Below, piece after piece: positions 19,225 to 28,398 of a DNA stretch of 64,000 bases. The DNA comes from RGIG9608 sp045602425 (GTDB lineage Bacteria; Bacteroidota; Bacteroidia; Bacteroidales; Paludibacteraceae), in NCBI GenBank assembly GCA_045602425.1, contig JAZSBO010000024.1, positions 106,010 through 170,009 on the forward strand, in the 5' to 3' direction. A program made the translations under genes and the position numbers. The notes beneath the pieces were generated by a model, which saw only the letters and a program-made list of their open reading frames with translations, was not told where the DNA came from and did not search any database. Position 1 is the stretch's first letter; each line of letters opens with the position of its first letter.

Positions 19225-20354
19225 TATAATCTACGAGCAAGTTTTTCAACCATTTTTGATTTCCACGAAGAAAAATCTCCAGCAAAAATATGACTTCTTG
19301 CTTCTTTTACCAACCAAAGATAAAAAGCCAAATTGTGTATCGACAATATTTGCATTCCAAGCAATTCTTTGCTTGCAATCAGATGTCGAACATAGGCTTT
19401 TGAGTAAAAAGTATCTACATACGATGTACCATTTGGATCTAATGGAGAAAAATCATTCTTCCACTTCTCATTACGCAGATTCATAATACCCTCTGACGTG
19501 AATATCATTCCATTACGACCATTACGTGTAGGCATCACACAATCAAACATATCCACACCACGTTCAATTCCTTCTAAAATATTAATAGGAGTTCCAACAC
19601 CCATTAAATAACGAGGCTTGTCTTGTGGTAAAATATCATTTACCAACTCAATCATCTCGTACATCTTCTCTACAGGTTCTCCTACTGCCAATCCTCCAAT
19701 TGCATTTCCGTCTGCATTTTTCGAAGCAACAAATTCAGCTGACTGACGACGCAAATCGGGATAAACACACCCTTGAACGATAGGAAACAACGACTGCGAA
19801 TAACCATATTTCGGTTCTGTTTCGTTAAAATGTTTTATACAACGTTCCAACCAACGATGAGTTAACTCTAACGAGTTTTTTGCATAATTATAATCAGAAT
19901 TACCCGGCGGACATTCATCGAATGCCATCATAATATCGGCTCCTATAGTACGTTCTATATCCATTACTCGTTCTGGAGTAAAAATATGTTTACTACCATC
20001 TATATGAGAGCGAAAAATAGCACCTTCTTCGGTCAATTTGCGAGTATTCGAAAGTGAAAAAACCTGAAATCCTCCACTATCTGTCAACATCGGACGTGTC
20101 CAACCATTAAATTTATGTAAACCTCCTGCCAATTCTATAATATCAATTCCAGGACGCAAATACAAATGATACGTGTTTCCTAATATAATTTGTGCTTTTA
20201 TATCATCGGATAATTCATGCTGATGAACAGCCTTAACAGAACCCAACGTGCCTACAGGCATAAAAATCGGTGTTTCTATTACTCCGTGATCGGTAGTTAT
20301 TAGTCCTGCACGAGCATTTGTCTTTTCATCCGTTTTTTGAAGTTCAAATTTCAT
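19224..20354 (-). CDS. tgt: tRNA-guanine transglycosylase (queuine tRNA-ribosyltransferase)
   Basis: Tgt exchanges guanine-34 for the queuosine precursor in tRNAs with GUN anticodons. The 376-residue protein has the expected TIM-barrel motifs TDSGGFQVFS (Asp92), GGLAVGEP and FDCVMPTRNGR (nucleophile Asp271). The C-terminal zinc site is altered: the position of the usual CxCxxC reads GTSYVD (309-314), while His340 of SIHNL is kept. As I recall, Bacteroides homologues share this change. It starts two bases after the mtaB stop. Confidence 0.95.
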   Translation of the reverse strand: MKFELQKTDEKTNARAGLITTDHGVIETPIFMPVGTLGSVKAVHQHELSDDIKAQIILGNTYHLYLRPGIDIIELAGGLHKFNGWTRPMLTDSGGFQVFSLSNTRKLTEEGAIFRSHIDGSKHIFTPERVMDIERTIGADIMMAFDECPPGNSDYNYAKNSLELTHRWLERCIKHFNETEPKYGYSQSLFPIVQGCVYPDLRRQSAEFVASKNADGNAIGGLAVGEPVEKMYEMIELVNDILPQDKPRYLMGVGTPINILEGIERGVDMFDCVMPTRNGRNGMIFTSEGIMNLRNEKWKNDFSPLDPNGTSYVDTFYSKAYVRHLIASKELLGMQILSIHNLAFYLWLVKEARSHIFAGDFSSWKSKMVEKLARRL

Positions 20355-20355
20355 A

Positions 20356-21657
20356 TTACTTTATTTTCACCTTTAACTCTTTTGTGTCTGTCTCATCAAT
20401 TTCATCTAATGTAACTTGTTGAACAACATTTATTTTTTCTTCATCGTATGGCGTAACAACTTTCACATAATTCTCTGTAAATCCACACATCATTCCTTGG
20501 TGTTTTGTTGATTCCCAAATTACTGAATGTTGCGTTTTCAGTTGATTTCGATAAAAACTTCTTAATTTCTCATCAGACAAATCCAACAATAGCTTACTTC
20601 TACGTTTCTTCTCTGAAAAAGATACAGCAGGCTCTATTTTCAAAGCAAACGTATTTGCTCGTTCCGAATAGGAAAACACATGTAATTGAGAAATATCCAA
20701 TCCTTTAATAAATTGATAAGCTTTTTCAAATAAAACATCTGTTTCTCCACGCATTCCTACAATAACATCAACTCCAATAAATGCATGTGGCATTAATAAC
20801 TTTATTTTTTCTATTTTATGTGCAAACAATGACGTATCATAACGACGATTCATCAACTGCAACACCTCATCACTCCCCGATTGCAACGGAATATGAAAAT
20901 GTGGAGCAAAACGTTTAGAATTTGACACAAAATCAATAATCTCATCAGTCAATAAGTTAGGTTCTATCGATGAGATTCTAAATCGTTCAATTCCTGCAAC
21001 ATTATCCAAATTCTTAATCAAATCAAAGAATGTTTCTCCTGTTGATTTTCCAAAATCACCAATATTCACACCAGTCAAGACAACTTCTTTTCCGCCATCA
21101 GAAGCAATTTTTTCTGCAAAAGAAACTAAATCTTTAATTCTCCCATTCCGACTGTGCCCTCGTGCAAACGGGATTGTACAATATGAACAAAAATAATCAC
21201 AACCATCTTGTACTTTTAGGAAATGCCGTGTACGATCATCAGCTGAACACGAGTAATAAAACGGCGTAAGCTTTCTTGTTTCAGAACAAACGACACCATT
21301 CAACACCAAGCCTTCTTCTTGTAAAATAGATGGAATTTTAAATTTATCATTTGCACCCAAAACTAAATCAACACCTTCGAATTGCGCCAAATCAGAAGCT
21401 TTTAATTGTGCATAACAACCTACCACAATAATATATGCTTGCGGATTTTGTCGTACAATTTTATGAATCGCTTGCCGACATTTTTTATCTGCACTATCTG
21501 TTACAGTGCAGGTGTTTATAATACAAACATCAGCTAATTCGTTCTTTTTTGCTTTTTCAAAACCAAGTTGCAACAACTCCGCTACAATAGACGATGTTTC
21601 TGTAAAATTCAACTTACAACCTAACGTAAAAAATGCGATTTTTTTATTCTTAAACAT
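20356..21657 (-). CDS. mtaB: tRNA t6A37 methylthiotransferase MtaB
   Basis: MtaB is a radical-SAM enzyme that converts t6A37 to ms2t6A37 in tRNA. The 433-residue protein has the UPF0004 cluster cysteines Cys14 (TLGCKLNFTE), Cys50 and Cys81. The radical-SAM triad Cys153/157/160 lies in DGCDYFCSYCTIPFARG, and a TRAM-like tail closes the protein. It is the first gene of a series with tgt, so two tRNA-modification genes are coupled. A TAATTTTG box lies 25 bases upstream on the minus strand. Confidence 0.95.
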   Translation of the reverse strand: MFKNKKIAFFTLGCKLNFTETSSIVAELLQLGFEKAKKNELADVCIINTCTVTDSADKKCRQAIHKIVRQNPQAYIIVVGCYAQLKASDLAQFEGVDLVLGANDKFKIPSILQEEGLVLNGVVCSETRKLTPFYYSCSADDRTRHFLKVQDGCDYFCSYCTIPFARGHSRNGRIKDLVSFAEKIASDGGKEVVLTGVNIGDFGKSTGETFFDLIKNLDNVAGIERFRISSIEPNLLTDEIIDFVSNSKRFAPHFHIPLQSGSDEVLQLMNRRYDTSLFAHKIEKIKLLMPHAFIGVDVIVGMRGETDVLFEKAYQFIKGLDISQLHVFSYSERANTFALKIEPAVSFSEKKRRSKLLLDLSDEKLRSFYRNQLKTQHSVIWESTKHQGMMCGFTENYVKVVTPYDEEKINVVQQVTLDEIDETDTKELKVKIK

Positions 21658-21682
21658 TCTCTTTAACTTGGTAAACTAAATG

Positions 21683-21690
21683 CAAAATTA
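21683..21690 (-). promoter_or_regulatory. Putative -7 promoter box of mtaB
   Basis: The minus strand reads TAATTTTG, matching TAnnTTTG, 25 bases before the mtaB ATG. No clear -33 element is seen. Confidence 0.5.
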
Positions 21691-21773
21691 AGAAAAACTT
21701 TCCTAACATTTCTACAACAAAAAAAGCCTATTTATAACCAAGAAAATAGGTTCTCGCATATCAAACAAATCCT

Positions 21774-21781
21774 TATCTTTG
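21774..21781 (+). promoter_or_regulatory. Putative -7 promoter box of the nitroreductase gene
   Basis: TATCTTTG matches TAnnTTTG and lies 21 bases before the ATG at 21803. A TTG at 21779 in the same frame falls inside the box, so it is not the start. Confidence 0.55.
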
Positions 21782-21802
21782 TCAAGAAAAACAAAAAAAA
21801 TC

Positions 21803-22330
21803 ATGAAAAATTCATTTTTTGAACTTTTAAAAAATCGTAGAAGCATTAGGAAGTTTTTACCACAACAAGTAGAATCAGAAAAAGTTGATTTAATACTAAA
21901 AGCTGCACTTATGTCGCCCGCCTCAAAACGAACAAACGGCTGGGAATTTTGGGTTGTCGAACAAAAAAGCACTCTCAAAGAAATGTCAGAATGTCGTCCT
22001 TTTGGAAGTAAACTTTTAGAAAATGCACCATTGGCAATTGTAGTAACGGCAGATCCAGAGAAAAGCGATGTTTGGTTTGAAGATGCCTCTATTGCCGCTA
22101 TCATCATTCAACTTGAAGCTGCAGATCTCGGGTTAGGGAGTTGTTGGGTTCAAATATATAATCGAGAAAAAGACGAAAACATCTCTGCCGAACAACACAT
22201 AAAAAACTTACTCAACATTCCCGAACATTTAAAAGTACTTTGTGCTATTGCCATTGGTTACAAAGACGAGGAAAGAAAACCTTTCGACATAGAGAAACTC
22301 GCTTACGAAAAAATACATTCCCATAAATGA
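21803..22330 (+). CDS. Nitroreductase-family flavoprotein
   Basis: FMN-dependent enzymes of this fold reduce nitro compounds, quinones or enones with NAD(P)H. From the ATG at 21803 the protein has 175 residues. The FMN-phosphate motif NRRSIRKF is at the N-terminus, with SPASKRTNGWEFWV and the central DASIAAIIIQLEAADLGLGS (20 residues) as the other family motifs. The natural substrate is unknown. Its TGA overlaps the ATG of the next gene (ATGA). Confidence 0.9.
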   Translation: MKNSFFELLKNRRSIRKFLPQQVESEKVDLILKAALMSPASKRTNGWEFWVVEQKSTLKEMSECRPFGSKLLENAPLAIVVTADPEKSDVWFEDASIAAIIIQLEAADLGLGSCWVQIYNREKDENISAEQHIKNLLNIPEHLKVLCAIAIGYKDEERKPFDIEKLAYEKIHSHK

Positions 22331-23094
22331 ATATCGTTTTTATTGGAGCAGGCAATGTAGCAACACAATTGGCCATTGCGTTGAAAAATGTAGGCGAAAA
22401 CATTGTACAAATTTTTAGCAAAACAACCGAGTCTGCTAAAAAATTAGCAATTCGTGTCAATGCCGATTTTACAGACGACATCACCGCAATCAATCCAAAT
22501 GCTGACATATATTTTTATGCAGTAACCGACAATGTTCTTCCTCATCTAATAAAAAATATTAGTTTTTGCAAAGGAATTCATATTCACACTGCAGGAAGTC
22601 TTGCTATGGAAATCTTCGAAAAATATCAACAAAATTATGGTGTTTTATATCCGTTGCAAACAATTTCTAAAAACAAAGAAGTGAATTTTCAGCATATTCC
22701 ATTTTTTATAGAAACCTCAAACAACGAGGTAAAAGAAATCTTATTAAAAATCACTCAAAAGATTTCAAAAAAAATATTTTTTGCTAATTCAGAGAAAAGA
22801 CAACGAATTCATTTAGCAGCTGTTTTTGCATGTAATTTCACAAATCATATGTTTTCGATTGCAGAAAATTTATTGGATGATATTCCTTTTGAAGTTTTAA
22901 TGCCATTGATAACAGAAACGATAAATAAAATAAAAGAAATACGTCCGCACGAAGCACAAACAGGTCCTGCTAAACGCAACGATACGAACATCATCAAAAA
23001 GCATTTGCAACTATTAGCGAACAATCCCATATGGCAACATCTCTATCAAGAAATTTCAGAGGACATTATTAATCAACACAAAAAACAATCTTAA
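22327..23094 (+). CDS. Rossmann-fold DUF2520-domain protein
   Basis: The 255-residue protein has an N-terminal NAD(P)-binding motif, VFIGAGNVATQLA, and the DUF2520 region with LYPLQTISK, HLAAVFACNFTNHM and LTGPAKRND-like QTGPAKRND. This is the organisation of pyrroline-carboxylate-reductase-like oxidoreductases of unknown substrate. It overlaps the nitroreductase stop by four bases, so the two are coupled and may share a redox role, which is inference. Confidence 0.88.
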   Translation: MNIVFIGAGNVATQLAIALKNVGENIVQIFSKTTESAKKLAIRVNADFTDDITAINPNADIYFYAVTDNVLPHLIKNISFCKGIHIHTAGSLAMEIFEKYQQNYGVLYPLQTISKNKEVNFQHIPFFIETSNNEVKEILLKITQKISKKIFFANSEKRQRIHLAAVFACNFTNHMFSIAENLLDDIPFEVLMPLITETINKIKEIRPHEAQTGPAKRNDTNIIKKHLQLLANNPIWQHLYQEISEDIINQHKKQS

Positions 23095-23099
23095 TTCGC

Positions 23100-23107
23100 T
23101 ATATTTG
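23100..23107 (+). promoter_or_regulatory. Putative -7 promoter box of the fucosidase gene
   Basis: TATATTTG matches TAnnTTTG, 16 bases before the ATG at 23124. It would give a very short 5' leader. Confidence 0.5.
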
Positions 23108-23123
23108 CAAAAAACAATCATTT

Positions 23124-25208
23124 ATGAATAAAAAAACGTTTTTTCTAACACTGTTATCTGTCATTTTTTTGAGTTGCAAAGAACAACTGCACGAAAAATC
23201 CATAACATTTTCACCCAACGCAACGCTTGAAGAAAAGGTTCAAATGGCAGCTCGTGTCGTTCCTACTGCTAAGCAACTTGCATGGCAAAGATTAGAAACT
23301 ACGGCTTTTATTCATTTTGGTATCAACACCTTTACCGAACGAGAATGGGGCGATGGGAAAGAAAATCCGGAACTTTTCAACCCAATAAATCTAAATACCG
23401 ATCAGTGGGTCGAATGTCTTAAAAATGCAGGTTTTAAACTTGTAATTCTTACTGCAAAACACCACGATGGTTTTTGTCTTTGGCAAACAGCAACTACCAA
23501 GCACTCTGTTGCATCATCAATATGGGAAAATGGGCGAGGTGATGTTGTTCGCAATCTACAAGCATCGTGTACTAAATATGGATTAAAATTTGGCATATAT
23601 CTGTCGCCATGGGATCGTAACGCTGAATGTTATGGCAACTCTCCTCTTTACAACGAATTCTTCAAAACTCAATTACGAGAATTACTTACTAACTATGGGA
23701 CTATCGACGAGGTGTGGTTTGATGGTGCATGTGGCGAAGGTCCAAATGGGAAAGTTCAAGAATACGATTTCAAAAGCTACTATCAACTGATTTATGAGTT
23801 ACAACCTAATGCCGTAGTCGCAATTATGGGTGACGACATTCGTTGGTGTGGCAACGAATCGGGACTTGGTCGTGATACAGAATGGAGTGTTACTCCACTT
23901 CAAAACGATGCTTATCCTGAAAACAAAATAGAAAACAAACGATTAAACATAAGCAACACTTCAAAAGATTTAGGGAGCCGTGAATTGTTAGAAAAAGCTA
24001 ACAGCGTACATTGGTGGCCTTCCGAAGTTGACGTTTCTATCAGACCACGCTGGTTCTATACTTCCGATGATGATAGCAAAGTAAAATCATTAGAACAATT
24101 AGTCGATATTTACTTTAACTCTGTCGGCAAAAATGCTGTTTTATTATTAAACGTTCCACCAAGCAAAGAAGGACGCATTGCAAAAACAGATAGTATTAAT
24201 TTGAAGCAATTAGGAGATTTTCTCACAAAAATGTATTCAAAGAATTTTATTACTAAAAACTCCTATTGGAACAGCAACATTGCTACAGGAGAAAAAATCT
24301 ATGATATTGTTTCGGAAGATGCATTCAACGTCATTGAACTTAACGAAGATATTACAAAAGGACAACGTATAGAAAATTTCTCTATTTACGCATTGACCAA
24401 CAACACTTGGACATTACTCACTCAAGGTACAACCATCGGTTACAAACGTTTATTAAGATTTCCTGCTATTAAAGCAAAAAAAATCAAAGTTGTGATTAAT
24501 GCCTCTCGTGGAGAATTTTATATCAGCAATATAAAAGCTTACAAGGCTGAGGAATTTATAACTCCACCGACAATAACTCGTACAAAAAACCGAATGATTC
24601 AAATTACTGGCAATCAAAATTCTACGATTTATTTTACAACGGACGAGACAACACCAAATACAAATTCGCAACGCTATACAGCACCTTTTGTTTTTAATCA
24701 GAAAGGGACTATCAAAGCTATTGCTGTTTTTAATGGGGGTGAAACATCAAGTACAATTACTTCGTGCAATTTAGAAACGCCAAAAACTAATTGGGAAGTG
24801 ATTGATTTCACTGACGAAGCACAAGGATACTATGCAAATTTAGTTATTGATGAAGACGAAAAAACATTTTGGCATACGCCTTGGGATGGCAACATAAAAT
24901 CAATGTCTCACTTTGTTTGTGTTGATTGCAAAAAAAATATTTCTGCAACAGGTTTCACATTTTATCCTCGCAACGATGGACATATCGGAGGGATTCCTTT
25001 CCGATACGAATTCCATATTTCTAACGATGGGAAAAAATGGACAAAAGTGATTACTAACGAATTTTCAAATATCAAACATAATCCTCAACCACAAACTATT
25101 AAATTTGGTAAAACTCTTAATTTCCAATTCTTTAAATTTGTGGCATTAGAAGAAGTTGAAGGGAACAACTGGGTTTCAGTAGCAGAAATTGATATATTAA
25201 CAGATTAA
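23124..25208 (+). CDS. Alpha-L-fucosidase (GH29) lipoprotein with a C-terminal discoidin domain
   Basis: GH29 enzymes remove alpha-linked fucose from glycans. The 694-residue protein has a lipobox (FLSC, Cys about 18). The catalytic barrel is at about 40-360, with HFGINTFTEREWG, TAKHHDGFCLW and the nucleophile Asp200 in VWFDGACGEG. A chitobiase C-terminal-like module (IYFTTDETTPN) and an F5/8 type C (discoidin) domain in the last ~140 residues probably bind sugar. The architecture suggests the alpha-1,3/4 branch, but that is not certain. It probably acts on host or plant fucosylated glycans at the cell surface. Confidence 0.92.
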   Translation: MNKKTFFLTLLSVIFLSCKEQLHEKSITFSPNATLEEKVQMAARVVPTAKQLAWQRLETTAFIHFGINTFTEREWGDGKENPELFNPINLNTDQWVECLKNAGFKLVILTAKHHDGFCLWQTATTKHSVASSIWENGRGDVVRNLQASCTKYGLKFGIYLSPWDRNAECYGNSPLYNEFFKTQLRELLTNYGTIDEVWFDGACGEGPNGKVQEYDFKSYYQLIYELQPNAVVAIMGDDIRWCGNESGLGRDTEWSVTPLQNDAYPENKIENKRLNISNTSKDLGSRELLEKANSVHWWPSEVDVSIRPRWFYTSDDDSKVKSLEQLVDIYFNSVGKNAVLLLNVPPSKEGRIAKTDSINLKQLGDFLTKMYSKNFITKNSYWNSNIATGEKIYDIVSEDAFNVIELNEDITKGQRIENFSIYALTNNTWTLLTQGTTIGYKRLLRFPAIKAKKIKVVINASRGEFYISNIKAYKAEEFITPPTITRTKNRMIQITGNQNSTIYFTTDETTPNTNSQRYTAPFVFNQKGTIKAIAVFNGGETSSTITSCNLETPKTNWEVIDFTDEAQGYYANLVIDEDEKTFWHTPWDGNIKSMSHFVCVDCKKNISATGFTFYPRNDGHIGGIPFRYEFHISNDGKKWTKVITNEFSNIKHNPQPQTIKFGKTLNFQFFKFVALEEVEGNNWVSVAEIDILTD

Positions 25209-25222
25209 AATTATAAAATAAA

Positions 25223-26425
25223 ATGGGAAAAGTTTTAATTATCGGAGCAGGTGGTGTTGGCACTGTTGTTGTACACAAAGTAGCACAAAACACCGAAGTT
25301 TTTTCAGAAATTATGTTGGCAAGTCGTACAAAATCAAAATGCGATGATATTGCAGCAACTATCAAACAACGCTATGGTGTTTCTATTCAGACAGCACAAG
25401 TAGATGCCGACAATGTACCAGAACTCATTACTTTGCTTAAATCTTTCAAACCTGAATTAGTCATAAATGTTGCCTTACCATATCAAGATTTAACCATTAT
25501 GGATGCATGTTTAGCAACAGGTTGTAATTATTTAGATACAGCAAACTACGAACCAAAAGACGTGGCACACTTCGAGTATTCGTGGCAATGGGCTTATCAA
25601 GACAGATTCAAAGAAGCAGGTTTAACAGCTATTTTAGGTTGTGGTTTTGATCCAGGAATGACAGGTGTTTATACAGCTTATGCAGCCAAACATCATTTTG
25701 ATGAAATACATTATTTAGATATTGTTGACTGCAATGCTGGCGATCACGGAAAAGCTTTTGCTACTAATTTTAATCCTGAAATAAACATTCGTGAAATTAC
25801 CCAAAAAGGACGTTACTGGGAAAATGGAAAATGGAAAGAAACAGATCCTCTATCTATTCATCAACCAATAACCTATCCTGAAATTGGGGCAAGAGAATCA
25901 TATTTACTTTTCCACGAAGAACTTGAGAGTTTAGTTAAGAATTATCCTACCATCAAACGAGCACGTTTTTGGATGACTTTCGGGCAGGAATATCTCACCC
26001 ATTTACGCGTGATTCAAAATATTGGTATGTCAAGAATTGACGAAGTAGATTACAATGGCGTTAAAATTGTTCCTATCCAATTCTTAAAAGCAGTTTTACC
26101 TAACCCTCAAGATTTAGGTGAAAATTATACAGGTTACACTTCCATTGGTTGTCGTATAAAAGGAATTAAAGATGGAAAAGAAAAAACATATTATGTTTAC
26201 AACAATTGTAGCCACAAAGCAGCTTACGAAGAGACAGGAATGCAAGGTGTAAGTTATACTACTGGAGTTCCTGCAATGACAGGAGCTTATATGTTTATGA
26301 CCAAACAGTGGAATGGAGTAGGTGTATTCAATGTCGAAGAATTTGATCCCGATCCATTTATGAAAAAAGTAGCAGAAAGCGGGTTACCTTGGCACGAAAT
26401 AATTAACAAAGATCTTGAACTCTAA
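25223..26425 (+). CDS. Carboxynorspermidine dehydrogenase (saccharopine dehydrogenase family)
   Basis: This enzyme condenses putrescine or diaminopropane with aspartate semialdehyde to a carboxy-polyamine, on the alternative bacterial route to spermidine. The 400-residue protein starts with the Rossmann motif VLIIGAGGVGTVV. It has ILGCGFDPGMTGVYTAYAA and NCSHKAAYEETGMQGVSYTT, typical of the family. The decarboxylase partner (nspC) is not in the window. An N-carbamoylputrescine amidase at 33555 could supply putrescine. The plug gene starts one base after its stop. Confidence 0.9.
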   Translation: MGKVLIIGAGGVGTVVVHKVAQNTEVFSEIMLASRTKSKCDDIAATIKQRYGVSIQTAQVDADNVPELITLLKSFKPELVINVALPYQDLTIMDACLATGCNYLDTANYEPKDVAHFEYSWQWAYQDRFKEAGLTAILGCGFDPGMTGVYTAYAAKHHFDEIHYLDIVDCNAGDHGKAFATNFNPEINIREITQKGRYWENGKWKETDPLSIHQPITYPEIGARESYLLFHEELESLVKNYPTIKRARFWMTFGQEYLTHLRVIQNIGMSRIDEVDYNGVKIVPIQFLKAVLPNPQDLGENYTGYTSIGCRIKGIKDGKEKTYYVYNNCSHKAAYEETGMQGVSYTTGVPAMTGAYMFMTKQWNGVGVFNVEEFDPDPFMKKVAESGLPWHEIINKDLEL

Positions 26426-26426
26426 A

Positions 26427-27677
26427 ATGCATCGGAAACTTATATTTTTATTGTTTGGGGCAATCATATCACTCAATTGTTTGTCCCAAACTTTTCATAC
26501 AAAAAGTTTCTCTGCAAATATAAAAACAGTTCAATCCTATATAGAAGGTCAGCCTTTGAGTTCTCCAATTATAGACTTAAATGGAAGCGAACAGATTTTT
26601 ATCTCGTTTGATGAACTTTCGTACGAAACAAAAAATTTCAATTACGCTATTATACATTGCAATGCTGATTGGACTCAATCAGATTTGGCTGAAATAGAAT
26701 ATATCGACGGATTTTCGAACGGAATCATTGATGAAGCATATCAATCAATCAACACAACTGTGCTTTACACCAACTATCAACTGAGAATTCCAAACGAAGA
26801 CTTGCATTTCAAATGTTCTGGCAACTACGCAGTGCTTATTTACGAAGATGGAAACCGCGATGATATTAAAGCTACCGCATGTTTCTCCATTGTAGAACCA
26901 AACATATCTATTGATGCAACAATCAAAGGGAATACCAGCATTGAAATAAATAAACGCTATCAACAACTCGACTTTACAATAGAACATTCAGGACTACGCA
27001 TTCAGGACCCTTTTTCAGACTTTAAAATCATTGTACGACAAAACAACCGAAACGATAATCAGGTTACTAACTTAAAACCAACATACACTTCTACATTTAA
27101 ACAAACATATTGTAACAACCCTACATTGATATTCGAAGGAGGAAATGAATACCGTAGCATCGATTTCTCTTCTGAATATACCTATGGAAGTGGCATTGAA
27201 CGCATTGTTTTCAACAATGATTATCAGCACGTAATTCTTTCGGCCGATGCCTATCGGGGCAACGAAAGCTATCTTTATACCGAAGATGTAAATGGTAAAT
27301 ACATTGTTCACCGCCAATTTGCCAACGATGTCCATTCCGAAGCAGATTATATGTGGATACATTTTTCGTTACCTGTTGAGCAACCATTCTTTTCAGGCTC
27401 CATTTTTCTGTGTGGCGATTTTATAGGCAACGATCTTAACCTACTTAATCGAATGGATTATAATGCAGATAACAACTGCTACGAGAAAGCTATTTTTGTT
27501 AAACAAGGTGGCATCAACTATCAGTATTTATTTGTACCGAAAAACAGTGCTATAGGCAGTTTAGAACCTATCGAAGGTAGTTTTTGGCAGACAAAAAATG
27601 AATACCAAATATTTGTTTACTATCGACCGCAAGGCGAACGTTACGACAGACTTATAGGTTGGAAATCAATAAATTAA
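26427..27677 (+). CDS. DUF5103-family T9SS plug protein
   Basis: DUF5103 proteins have been found to close the T9SS translocon SprA on the periplasmic side. The predicted protein has 416 residues with a signal peptide (ends NCLSQ). It shows QPLSSPIIDLNGSEQIFISF near the N-terminus, HCNADWTQSDL, and a C-terminal WQTKNEYQIFVYYRPQGERY. The ATG at 26427 is preferred to a TTG four codons upstream inside the preceding gene. It sits away from porU/porV, behind a polyamine gene. Confidence 0.85.
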   Translation: MHRKLIFLLFGAIISLNCLSQTFHTKSFSANIKTVQSYIEGQPLSSPIIDLNGSEQIFISFDELSYETKNFNYAIIHCNADWTQSDLAEIEYIDGFSNGIIDEAYQSINTTVLYTNYQLRIPNEDLHFKCSGNYAVLIYEDGNRDDIKATACFSIVEPNISIDATIKGNTSIEINKRYQQLDFTIEHSGLRIQDPFSDFKIIVRQNNRNDNQVTNLKPTYTSTFKQTYCNNPTLIFEGGNEYRSIDFSSEYTYGSGIERIVFNNDYQHVILSADAYRGNESYLYTEDVNGKYIVHRQFANDVHSEADYMWIHFSLPVEQPFFSGSIFLCGDFIGNDLNLLNRMDYNADNNCYEKAIFVKQGGINYQYLFVPKNSAIGSLEPIEGSFWQTKNEYQIFVYYRPQGERYDRLIGWKSIN

Positions 27678-27694
27678 AAAACTTTTTTAATTTA
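27669..27694. terminator. AT-only inverted repeat between convergent genes
   Basis: The stretch between the plug gene stop and the convergent lipoprotein stop holds an AT-rich inverted repeat (AAATTAAAAAA/TTTTTTAATTT). A weak bidirectional terminator is possible, but the stem has almost no GC pairs. Confidence 0.3.
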
Positions 27695-28334
27695 TTTTCG
27701 TTGTATCAGATACTTCTTGTTGAACAGAAAGATCTTCGAATTTTATATCTTGTGGAATATCAAACATATTAGAAGGGACAGCGGTTTCTCTTAAATCAGT
27801 TACCTCTGACATCAACGTACCATCATCTAAAATCTTCACCATCAGTATTCCTTTCCAAAAACACATCAAAGAAGGAAACTGACCATCATTTAGATAATAT
27901 GTTTTACATGCTTTGCCAAATATCATTTGTGAAGGCATACGTTTAATGCCTGTTTGCTCCAAATCTTTTGCCGAAGGATTTTCCCAAGTACGATAATCAG
28001 TATAAGTAACTTGTTTTTTTATTCCTTCTTTATTGTAATCCGAATAATAATACTCTTCATTATTTCTGACAATTTTATAACTTTTAACAGGATCGCCAAT
28101 TGTCTGAATTTCAATATACTGCAAATTACCAAAATCATCAAACCAAGTTTCTGCAACGCTTTCATTAATTGGCATTTCGGTCTTATAATAGCCTGATTTT
28201 ATACCATAAATTTGTATTTTCTCTGAATCAGTTGCAGCTGCAACCTGATTTTGTGCATTACTTTTGCTGTTACAAGAAAGTAATATTGCTGAAAACAGCA
28301 TCATAATCGAAAGATTAAAAATTTTTTTATTCAT
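27687..28334 (-). CDS. Uncharacterised lipoprotein
   Basis: I do not recognise this 215-residue protein by family. It has a lipoprotein signal peptide with lipobox LLSCNSK (Cys about 21), then an Asn/Gln-rich tether. The body has beta-rich repeats of the type YYKTEMPINESVAETWFDDF, KSYKIVRNNEEYYYSDY and MIFGKACKTYYLNDG. This resembles DUF4412-like LolA/OmpA-adjacent lipoproteins, a weak match. It lies convergent to the plug gene and downstream of the HEAT-like gene at 28399. Confidence 0.6.
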   Translation of the reverse strand: MNKKIFNLSIMMLFSAILLSCNSKSNAQNQVAAATDSEKIQIYGIKSGYYKTEMPINESVAETWFDDFGNLQYIEIQTIGDPVKSYKIVRNNEEYYYSDYNKEGIKKQVTYTDYRTWENPSAKDLEQTGIKRMPSQMIFGKACKTYYLNDGQFPSLMCFWKGILMVKILDDGTLMSEVTDLRETAVPSNMFDIPQDIKFEDLSVQQEVSDTTKIN

Positions 28335-28398
28335 AATATCTTAATTTTTAGCAAAGGAAAATAATTTTAAACTGAAATAAAAATCTATTATGTTAATT

